Shown: piece after piece, positions 7,993 through 14,337 of the stretch
How the letters are laid out: every line of letters begins with the position of its first letter
Position numbering within the stretch: the first letter of the stretch is position 1
Source: JAFNGF01 sp964567045
Lineage (GTDB): Bacteria; Planctomycetota; Phycisphaerae; Sedimentisphaerales; Anaerobacaceae
Direction: 5' to 3'
DNA length: 22,119 bases
Assembly: GCA_964567045.1 (NCBI GenBank)
Contig: CAZMLE010000062.1
Coordinates: 1-22,119, forward strand
Translations under genes and position numbers: made by a program
Notes under the pieces: model-generated
Databases searched by the model: none
What the model was told of the DNA's origin: nothing
Seen by the model: only the letters and a program-made list of their open reading frames with translations

Positions 7993-8022
7993 TTGACTTT
8001 ATCTGTCATACATAAGTATAAT
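7993..8022 (+). promoter_or_regulatory. Sigma-70-type promoter of the two-component pair
   Basis: TTGACT (7993-7998), 18-bp spacer, perfect TATAAT (8017-8022). The start is expected near 8029. The expected start overlaps an 11-bp palindrome ACACACTGTGT (8028-8038), a possible operator. The leader is about 48 nt, and AGGA at 8067-8070 is the ribosome site. Confidence 0.75.
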
Positions 8023-8077
8023 ACTCCACACACTGTGTAATTGACACCGATTTGCTCGTAGTCGCGAGGAATCTAAG

Positions 8078-9322
8078 ATGTGGCAGAGGATCACCACTCT
8101 TTTTCGCAAACATGTAGAGGAGAACAGCCTACTGACGGAGTTCGAAGATAGTTTGATGCTCATAGTTGATCCTGAGCAGTTAACTAATAACTTGCTCAGC
8201 AAACTGAAGGAGCTGATAACTGTCGAAAAAGCCTTTGTGTACCTAATGGACCAAAGCGAATCGCCACGGGTTTTCTCTCTGGTGGATCGGACCGGTCCAG
8301 GCGGCTCCCTCTTGCCAGATATTGCCGCCGACAGCAGGATCGCACAATGGTTCCGCACGAATCGTCAGATATTATTCTTTGAGCAAAACAAGGACATAAC
8401 AAACTATCTGAATGCAGAGCTCCGGCCTTTTTGGGATCTGTCCATGAATCTGGCTTTTCCCCTTGTATCAATGGACAGACTCATTGGCATAGTTTTTCTA
8501 CGTTTGCAACAGGAACCACTCAATAAGGTTCAGATTGCTAATTTACAGTTGCTGGGCAGACAAGCGGCATTGGCATTCGAGAATGCCCTTCTTTTCAAGG
8601 CACGTTTGCGCCAGAATGAACGGATGTTCCGCGCAGAACAACTAGCGACAATGGGACAATTTGCTGCCGGAATCGCGCACGAGCTTCGAAATCCACTGAC
8701 AGCGATTCGCAGTACGGTACAATATCTTGCGAGCGACTTTGCTGAAGGCACTGAGCAAAGGAAACTGGCAGGCGATATATTACATGAAGTCGATAGACTC
8801 AATAGCATTGTTGGTAATCTACTCTCACTTGCACAGCCAGCCGAGAGTCACCTCGAAGAGATTGACGTTTCTGGGGAAATCGGCCGATGCCTGGATTTCA
8901 TAGAGGCCAAAGCAAAGAGCCAGAACGTCAGGCTGCAAACAAATTTGGAGCCAGACCTGCCAAAGCTTACCTTCGACCCTGCCCAGTTACGGCAGGTACT
9001 TCTGAATATCATAATGAACGGTTTGCAAGCCATGCCTGAAGGTGGAACATTGTCAATCAAAGCCCGCCGGCTCGCTGAAGAAAGCCGTAGCTGTGGTTCA
9101 ACAACCGACAAGATGCTAATAGAGATTGAGGATGAAGGAGCTGGCATACCTTATGCCCTGCGTGGAAAAGTCTTCGAACCGTTTTTTACAACTAAACCTG
9201 GCGGGACAGGCCTCGGCCTGGCCATCTGCAACAGCATTGTCAAACGGTATGACGGAGACATCTGGATCGATCAGGCCAAAGGCGGCGGCACAGAGGTCAA
9301 AATTGCATTATCTGTAAGGTAG
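8078..9322 (+). CDS. Soluble GAF-domain sensor histidine kinase (NtrB-like)
   Basis: A 414-residue kinase without signal peptide or membrane segments, so it senses a cytoplasmic cue. Residues 25-170 form a GAF-like sensor domain (NLAFPLVSMDRLIGIVFL and the closing helix LLGRQAALAFENA). The HisKA dimerisation domain has the H-box GIAHELRNPLTAI with phosphoacceptor H201. The ATPase domain shows the N-box NIIMNGLQAMPEGG (310-323), G1 DEGAGIP (352-358), F-box FEPFFTTK and G2 GGTGLGLAI (375-383). All catalytic motifs are intact. ATG 8078 has AGGA 7 nt upstream. Its stop codon abuts the ATG of the response regulator, so the two are co-translated and should form a cognate pair. The ligand of the GAF domain cannot be read from the sequence. 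Confidence 0.92.
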   Translation: MWQRITTLFRKHVEENSLLTEFEDSLMLIVDPEQLTNNLLSKLKELITVEKAFVYLMDQSESPRVFSLVDRTGPGGSLLPDIAADSRIAQWFRTNRQILFFEQNKDITNYLNAELRPFWDLSMNLAFPLVSMDRLIGIVFLRLQQEPLNKVQIANLQLLGRQAALAFENALLFKARLRQNERMFRAEQLATMGQFAAGIAHELRNPLTAIRSTVQYLASDFAEGTEQRKLAGDILHEVDRLNSIVGNLLSLAQPAESHLEEIDVSGEIGRCLDFIEAKAKSQNVRLQTNLEPDLPKLTFDPAQLRQVLLNIIMNGLQAMPEGGTLSIKARRLAEESRSCGSTTDKMLIEIEDEGAGIPYALRGKVFEPFFTTKPGGTGLGLAICNSIVKRYDGDIWIDQAKGGGTEVKIALSVR

Positions 9323-10759
9323 ATGTCACGGTCTGGGCTAAATCTTATGAAGATACCCAAAGTCCTGATTGTCGATGATGAGGCCAGTATATGTTCCATT
9401 CTATCCACTCTGCTAACCAAGAATGGCTATGAAGTGCAGGTGGCCGATTCAGGAGAGGCGGCGATTCACCTATACGCTCAATTCATGCCGGCTGTTGTTC
9501 TGCTTGACCTTAAGATGCCGGGAATGGATGGCCTGAAGGTCATGGAAATACTTGCTAAGCGGTTCAATGCCGACTGCAAAACCGTAATAATGACTGCGCA
9601 TGGGCAGGTCCGTTCTGCTGTTGAGGCGATGAAGAAAGGTGCCTTCGATTATCTGGAGAAGCCCTTTGATAACGATGAGCTTCTTGCCATAATCTGGCGA
9701 GCAGTCGAAATGGTGACACTCAAGCGCCGGGTCAGACAGTTGGAAGACCAGATAGAGCAGGCGTACGGGTTTGAGAACGTTGTCGGCGTCTCCGATAAGA
9801 TGAAGTCAACTTTCACTTTGGTGCGGAAATTTGCCGCCGCCGATGGTACAGTGTTGATTTATGGCGAAAGTGGCACGGGCAAAGAATTGATTGTGCGGGC
9901 AATTCACCAGGCCAGCAGACGTAAAGCGGGGCCGTTTGTTGTGGTCAACTGTGGCGCTATACCTGCCAATCTAATCGAGAGCGAATTCTTTGGCCATGAA
10001 GCAGGGGCATTTACTGATGCCAAAGAGCTTAGGATCGGCAAGTTCGAGGTCGCAGATACTGGAACATTGTTTCTCGATGAAATTGCTGAGCTTACTGCTG
10101 AAGCGCAGGTCAAGCTTTTAAGGGTCATCGAGGAGGGAACCTTTTCACGCGTGGGCGGTAATAAACCCATTACGGTCGATGTGCGGGTAATGGCAGCTAC
10201 AAATCGGGATTTGTCAACTATGGTCAAAGAGGGCAAGTTTCGAGAGGACCTCTACTGGCGCCTGAATGTATTGAGTTTGAGTGTCTGTCCGCTGCGCGAA
10301 CGCAAGGAAGATATCCCGATGCTGGTGGAGCATTTCCTTGAGAAATATGCCGTACCACTGAGAATAGAACAACCTGCAGTTTCTGATAAAACAATGGAAT
10401 TATTGATGGCCTATGACTGGCCGGGCAATGTAAGGGAACTGCAAAACTGTATTTATAGCGCGATAACAATTTCAGATGGCCTGAGCATCGAACCATCTGA
10501 TCTACCGAAACGAATTTACCTTGACTCGAAGTCTCCAGACTCGGGTAAAGTGGCATCTGCCCCCGCGTCTTCCTGCCGGCAGCCAGGAGCGGGGGTGTCA
10601 CTTGCTGAGATAGCCGCCGAGGCCACGGCAAAAGCCGAGCGGGAAGCAATAAGCAGGGCCCTTTTGGAGGCTGGAGGCAACCGCGAAAAGGCTGCCGAGT
10701 CGCTTGGTATCGGCCGGCAAACCCTCTACCGTAAACTCAGACTCTATGGGATGGAATAG
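9323..10759 (+). CDS. Sigma-54-dependent response regulator, NtrC family
   Basis: A 478-residue activator with the full three-domain layout. The receiver (about 12-128) has acidic D18/D19, phosphoacceptor D62 in LLDLKMPG, T91 and K113. The AAA+ domain (about 152-390) has Walker A GESGTGKE (181-188), sigma-54 contact loop GAFTDA (228-233), Walker B LFLDEI (249-254) and WPGNVREL (366-373). A Fis-type helix-turn-helix follows (about 430-478; NREKAAESLGIGRQTLYRKL). The contact loop reads GAFTDA instead of the textbook GAFTGA. The linker 405-427 is encoded by a GC palindrome (10560-10595). The start may be 9323 (directly after the kinase stop) or the ATG at 9347. Palindromic sites 8-48 bp after its stop, and the sigma-54 promoter beyond, point to the exporter operon as its target. 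Confidence 0.93.
   Translation: MSRSGLNLMKIPKVLIVDDEASICSILSTLLTKNGYEVQVADSGEAAIHLYAQFMPAVVLLDLKMPGMDGLKVMEILAKRFNADCKTVIMTAHGQVRSAVEAMKKGAFDYLEKPFDNDELLAIIWRAVEMVTLKRRVRQLEDQIEQAYGFENVVGVSDKMKSTFTLVRKFAAADGTVLIYGESGTGKELIVRAIHQASRRKAGPFVVVNCGAIPANLIESEFFGHEAGAFTDAKELRIGKFEVADTGTLFLDEIAELTAEAQVKLLRVIEEGTFSRVGGNKPITVDVRVMAATNRDLSTMVKEGKFREDLYWRLNVLSLSVCPLRERKEDIPMLVEHFLEKYAVPLRIEQPAVSDKTMELLMAYDWPGNVRELQNCIYSAITISDGLSIEPSDLPKRIYLDSKSPDSGKVASAPASSCRQPGAGVSLAEIAAEATAKAEREAISRALLEAGGNREKAAESLGIGRQTLYRKLRLYGME
10560..10595. repeat. GC palindrome within the regulator's interdomain linker
   Basis: CCCCCGC (10560-10566) pairs with GCGGGGG (10589-10595), and TCCTG (10571-10575) with CAGGA (10584-10588). 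Translated, it gives the low-complexity linker SAPASSCRQPGAG between AAA+ and DNA-binding domains. Outer arms resemble those of the hairpin at 7165-7204, suggesting in-frame insertion of a dispersed palindrome. Confidence 0.7.
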
Positions 10760-10766
10760 CCCATCA

Positions 10767-10807
10767 GTGTCTCATCGGTGAGACACAACGTGTCACGAGT
10801 GAGACAC
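10767..10807 (+). promoter_or_regulatory. Tandem enhancer-like (UAS) sites for the NtrC-type activator
   Basis: Site 1 is a perfect palindrome GTGTCTCA-TCGG-TGAGACAC (10767-10786). Site 2 is GTGTC-ACGAG-TGAGACAC (10790-10807), with an imperfect left arm. The right halves, TGAGACACAA, are identical and start exactly 21 bp apart (10779 and 10800), two helical turns. The centres lie about 156 and 134 bp upstream of the predicted sigma-54 start, the usual range for NtrC-family enhancers. There is no T tract, so a terminator is unlikely. Confidence 0.75.
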
Positions 10808-10906
10808 AAGGTCACCCACTCAGTTCTTCGCTTTCAGCGACACTGTGGATCCCTATCTTCTTTACATGCCGAAACTTATGAAGAATTCGTGTCTGTCTTC
10901 CTTCTT

Positions 10907-10921
10907 TGGCACGGCCTTTGC
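10907..10921 (+). promoter_or_regulatory. Sigma-54 (-24/-12) promoter of the exporter operon
   Basis: TTGGCACG-GCCT-TTGC matches the consensus YTGGCACG-N4-TTGC at every fixed position. The GG at 10908-10909 and GC at 10920-10921 have the obligatory spacing. Transcription should begin near 10933. It lies downstream of a sigma-54 activator gene and of paired palindromic sites, so the three elements support each other. Confidence 0.82.
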
Positions 10922-10934
10922 GACAGCCACCTTT

Positions 10935-10958
10935 GAAAATTGCGAATTGTCAATTTTC
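10935..10958 (+). repeat. AT-rich hairpin at the 5' end of the predicted exporter transcript
   Basis: GAAAATTG (10935-10942) pairs perfectly with CAATTTTC (10951-10958) around an 8-nt loop. It begins about two bases after the predicted sigma-54 start, so the mRNA would start with a stem-loop. Its words also occur at 394-431. Confidence 0.7.
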
Positions 10959-10991
10959 AATTTAATGAGAGCCTTATCTGTGGTGAGCAAA

Positions 10992-12635
10992 ATGCAAACA
11001 GGAGCAATGTTTAACCCCCGGACCTGCCCACATCCTTCGACTTTGCTCAGGCCCGTCCCGAGCAGAGCCGAGGGGACAGGGGTGGCAGGGCTAATGGTCC
11101 TTACCCTCGTGCTGACGCTGCCGTGTGCTGCACAAAAACTGCCAGCGCTCAAGGGACACGAAAAGCTGGATACCCCACTCGTCCAGGTGGAGCATCGGCT
11201 GGAAGAGGAATCTTGTGCCGACCTTTTCGATCCGAATTCGCTGCCCTATTTGCGAGCCACCGGTGAGCGCCCGGCAAGAAGTGTCTCGCGTAAACAGGAG
11301 AAAGCCCAGCGCGTGTTGACGTTGCAGGAGTGTCTGCGTTTGGCCTTTGCCAACAGCAACGAGATCAAGCAGACCCGTGGGCAGATACTCGCAGTCGGAG
11401 GAAGCAAAATCATCGCGAACTCACGCTTCCTGCCCACCGTGGAGCTAATCAGCCAATACGAGCATATCATGGACCTAAGCGACTCCGACACCAAGAGCGA
11501 GGACGCGTATTCTCTCAGCGCAAAGTTTAGACAGCGGATTCTGGAATATGGCAAAGACAATCCAATCGACATCAACCTGCGCGAGGAGCAGAGGCAATCG
11601 CTTTTCAACTATGAGAATCGGGTGGCTTCCATATTCTCGCAGGTACGAAGGGCATTTTTATTCATAAAGCTGAAAGAACAACAGATTGCCGCACGACGTT
11701 CTTTGTTGGAACAGTTTGAGAAACAGGCGCAAATAAAGCAGCAGCGGATGGATGCGGGAAATCTCAGCGTAAAGATAGAGGTACTGACGGCGAGGCTTAA
11801 TGTTCTGAACGAGAAGACGGTAATCAACACTCTCGAACGTCAGAGATTCAACCAAAAAATGGAACTGCTGCGACTGGTTGGACTGCCTGTCGGTGCAGAC
11901 CTGGTGGAGTTTGAAGGCCGGATGGACAGCTTTGGCCTCGACGGATTCAACATGGAAGGAATGATTGACCTGTCGCTGGCGCAGAGCAGTGAACTTGCTC
12001 TGGCAGAGGCCCTTGTGGCCGAAGGGCAGCGAACGCTCGATCAGTTGCGCTATGAGTACATCCCTGACCTACGATTCAAAGGCGGCTACCAGGACAAGGA
12101 AGGCCTCGTCGGCACAGAGGTGACGAACGAGAACGATACTTGGGGATTGGATGTCTTTGGACAACCTCAAACGCCAAGTTTGCAGACACCGCACGGGCAG
12201 AGCTTGGGCTTATACGGTAGCGAGGTCGGCTTGTCCGGGCCTGAGCCGGGCTGGTTCGCAGGACTGCAGATGCGAATCCCTTTGCTTGAGGGCAGAGCAC
12301 GCCAAGGAAGACGTATCGAGGCCAGAGCCGCTCTGGCAAGCTTCAAAGCTGCCCTTGATGACCAGAGGGACCGTGTCGAATTGAATGTCCGTCAGAAGTA
12401 CAAATTCCTTACCGAGCAGCAATTCCAGGTCCAGTTGGCGCAGGAATACGTCAACATAGAAAAGGAAAGATTCTCGATCAAGGAGCAGCTCAGGGATGTC
12501 GGCAAGATCACCGACGACGAGCTGGAGACCTTCCGGAGGTCCTTCTTTGCGGCTCAGGACAACCTTTTCAGTGAGCAGGAAATCATGATTCAGCGTCAAG
12601 AAGATCTACGCTTGGCAATCCGTTACTTCAAGTAA
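10992..12635 (+). CDS. TolC-family outer-membrane efflux protein
   Basis: Outer-membrane channel of a tripartite exporter. The frame is open from 10845, but that segment contains the sigma-54 promoter, so translation must start after about 10933. ATG 10992 has GGTGA 5 nt upstream (547 residues); ATG 11007 with GGAG only 2 nt away, or ATG 11094, are alternatives. A hydrophobic run GVAGLMVLTLVLTLPCAA serves as signal peptide core, preceded by a segment encoded by a degenerate palindrome (about 11032-11075). The mature protein has the family's repeated layout: LTLQECLRLAFANSNEIKQTRG opens the first helical hairpin, followed by long heptad-rich helices (VRRAFLFIKLKEQQIAARRSL) and a second half beginning IDLSLAQSSELALAEALVAEGQ. 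It is the first gene of the seven-gene operon; the adaptor follows 13 bp later. Confidence 0.85.
   Translation: MQTGAMFNPRTCPHPSTLLRPVPSRAEGTGVAGLMVLTLVLTLPCAAQKLPALKGHEKLDTPLVQVEHRLEEESCADLFDPNSLPYLRATGERPARSVSRKQEKAQRVLTLQECLRLAFANSNEIKQTRGQILAVGGSKIIANSRFLPTVELISQYEHIMDLSDSDTKSEDAYSLSAKFRQRILEYGKDNPIDINLREEQRQSLFNYENRVASIFSQVRRAFLFIKLKEQQIAARRSLLEQFEKQAQIKQQRMDAGNLSVKIEVLTARLNVLNEKTVINTLERQRFNQKMELLRLVGLPVGADLVEFEGRMDSFGLDGFNMEGMIDLSLAQSSELALAEALVAEGQRTLDQLRYEYIPDLRFKGGYQDKEGLVGTEVTNENDTWGLDVFGQPQTPSLQTPHGQSLGLYGSEVGLSGPEPGWFAGLQMRIPLLEGRARQGRRIEARAALASFKAALDDQRDRVELNVRQKYKFLTEQQFQVQLAQEYVNIEKERFSIKEQLRDVGKITDDELETFRRSFFAAQDNLFSEQEIMIQRQEDLRLAIRYFK
11032..11075. repeat. Degenerate palindrome in the TolC-like gene's N-terminal coding region
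   Basis: CCTTCGACTTTGCTC pairs imperfectly (with G-T wobbles) with GAGCAGAGCCGAGG further right. CTTCGACT...GCTCAGG motifs are dispersed palindromes I recall from many environmental genomes. Here the unit encodes the poorly conserved segment PSTLLRPVPSRAEG in front of the signal-peptide core. Confidence 0.55.
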
Positions 12636-12648
12636 GGAAACATGAACA

Positions 12649-14319
12649 ATGGTTGAACTACGCAGGTTCGAGGAACCCCGCCATGTGATGGCGGGGTTAA
12701 CCGTTAGCCCTGCCAGCACTCTGGCAGGGTCCTTGCATCTTGTCTTTCTCGTGGGCTTTTTTCTGACGGTGACCCCTGCAGTGAGGGCACAGAGCGACGA
12801 CCAGATGCCGATTCGAAGTGAAACCGAACAGCCGAGAACGCGGACCGAGCTACTGAACGAGCTGAGTCTAAGAGCAGCTCAAGTGGACCTTGAGTCCGCC
12901 CGCGAAACGCACGAGCGATACAAAAGCGAGTACGAGAATTCCCAGAGGCTATTCGCCCAGAGCATCATTTCCAAGAAGGAGCTCGACGTAGCCCTGTCGG
13001 ACTATGCTCAGGCCCAACAGCGGTTGAAGCAGGCGGAAATCCAGTTGGAGCGGACTAAGCTAAGTTTCTTAGCTAATGCAACGCATATTACTATTATGGA
13101 GGCTAAGAAATACTATGACAGCCGGGGCCGACGAATGCTCGATCTTGTCCTGCGGAACGCATCTAACCTGACGCAGGCCGAGTCGGCGCTGGGATTACGC
13201 AAAGATAAGACCGAATCCGCCTCGAGCTGGCAGAACCCAGAGCAAATCCGCGCTCTGCTCAACATCGAGAACATCATCGTGTCCATCGTTAGTAACTCCT
13301 CCAGCATAGGCAAACCATACGAGGAGATAATACCAGTGCTGCCGTACGGCGACCAGAAGAAAGTCACCTTCGAGCTGCTGACCGATGTTCAAGAAGCCGG
13401 CGTCAAATTGTCCTATCTGGACCAGACTGTCACTGAGCGGATATATCTGGAGAAGGAATCACTTCAGCAGATCCCAACGGTCATCGCTTCGCAGTTTTCG
13501 CAAGAAGGTCAGCTTGGGGCAACAATCCGCTACAGCCTGGACCTGGAGATGCTGGTTACATCAGATACTGGATTCTCTTTGACAGTGACCAATCTTCCGC
13601 CCCAGATCAACTACTCCTTTGTGGAATCCAGAAGCGGCGCCCGCATCACCAGCGTTCGCTTCACCGAACAGGTAAGCAAGCATGAACTGGCGCTGGAATT
13701 GTCCATCCCTCAGAAGCTTGATGTGCAGATGATCGACAAGCCTATCGACTTCCAGGCGTGGGTTCTTTCGGCCGGCCAGATAGAGACGCTGAACGAGCTC
13801 AGGCGCGACCATTCCGGCCAAACTATCCCTAAGGAGCAGCTTGAACAGATACAAGCTGGAAGGGTCGATCTGACACTGGTACCCAAAGGAGCAGGCAGGC
13901 TTGAGATTCTGATCGTCAATCTCTACCAGGAAATCAAGCCCGGCCAAGGGGTCGACGTCAAGGCTGATTTGCGGAATGACGGCACTCTGACGTTGTTCAA
14001 CATTGTGCCCGAAATGTCACCGCCGTTGGGCTGGACAGCGGAAGTTTCGCCAAAGTCTATAGCCCGTTTGTTACCGGCTGAGAAACAGTCGATGCAAATA
14101 CATCTGCAGCCGGGGGCAGAAGTGGGTGTGGGTGAGTATGAAGCACAGATCGAAGCAAAAGGCCAAAGCGGCAGTGAAGTCATAGAGGCGCTGGAAAAAC
14201 GACTCAAGGTCCGTATTAGTGCCAAGACCAATATCGCCGCCACGCTGGGGCTGGTCGTGGGCCTGGTTGTTCTGATAACGGGTATCGTATTCATGGGCGT
14301 AAAACTAAGTCGTAGATAA
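12649..14319 (+). CDS. Periplasmic adaptor-like protein: coiled-coil hairpin, NEW3-like domain, C-terminal membrane anchor
   Basis: A 556-residue exported protein. The signal peptide core is LHLVFLVGFFLTVTPAVRAQ (29-48), preceded by a stretch (7-28) encoded by two perfect palindromes. Residues 63-138 form a strong coiled coil; the turn LFAQSIISKKELDVALSDY is the signature seen in HlyD/MFP hairpins of efflux adaptors. Residues 150-425 are beta-rich and unassigned. Residues 428-525 (GQGVDVKADLRNDG, PPLGWTAEVSP, GVGEYEAQIEAKG) match the pattern of a NEW3-type Ig-like domain. One transmembrane helix (528-551) ends in KLSRR, so most of the protein is extracytoplasmic and anchored at the C-terminus, unlike classical adaptors. 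AAGGAAA (12634-12640) precedes the ATG; ATG 12688 is an alternative. Position between the channel and permease genes suggests it bridges them; this is inference. Confidence 0.75.
   Translation: MVELRRFEEPRHVMAGLTVSPASTLAGSLHLVFLVGFFLTVTPAVRAQSDDQMPIRSETEQPRTRTELLNELSLRAAQVDLESARETHERYKSEYENSQRLFAQSIISKKELDVALSDYAQAQQRLKQAEIQLERTKLSFLANATHITIMEAKKYYDSRGRRMLDLVLRNASNLTQAESALGLRKDKTESASSWQNPEQIRALLNIENIIVSIVSNSSSIGKPYEEIIPVLPYGDQKKVTFELLTDVQEAGVKLSYLDQTVTERIYLEKESLQQIPTVIASQFSQEGQLGATIRYSLDLEMLVTSDTGFSLTVTNLPPQINYSFVESRSGARITSVRFTEQVSKHELALELSIPQKLDVQMIDKPIDFQAWVLSAGQIETLNELRRDHSGQTIPKEQLEQIQAGRVDLTLVPKGAGRLEILIVNLYQEIKPGQGVDVKADLRNDGTLTLFNIVPEMSPPLGWTAEVSPKSIARLLPAEKQSMQIHLQPGAEVGVGEYEAQIEAKGQSGSEVIEALEKRLKVRISAKTNIAATLGLVVGLVVLITGIVFMGVKLSRR
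12674..12729. repeat. Two tandem perfect palindromes in the adaptor's N-terminal coding region
   Basis: First: AACCCCGCCAT (12674-12684), loop GTG, ATGGCGGGGTT (12688-12698). Second: CCCTGCCAG (12708-12716), loop CACT, CTGGCAGGG (12721-12729). The second shares its arms with the intergenic palindrome at 7697-7721. Both are in frame and encode EPRHVMAGLTVSPASTLAG. In the mRNA they would form hairpins close to the start codon. Confidence 0.92.
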
Positions 14320-14337
14320 GCAAGTCGAGGATAGCAA

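Noticed and set aside
7760..8040. Three short ORFs on both strands
   Set aside because: They read through dispersed palindromes and the kinase promoter; no ribosome site or conserved features.
10767..10807. Terminator of the two-component operon
   Set aside because: No T tract, and the second palindrome with helical phasing fits protein binding sites better.
10845..10991. Upstream start for the TolC-like protein at 10845
   Set aside because: This stretch contains the sigma-54 promoter and its expected transcript start, so it cannot be translated from that promoter; no signal peptide is encoded there.
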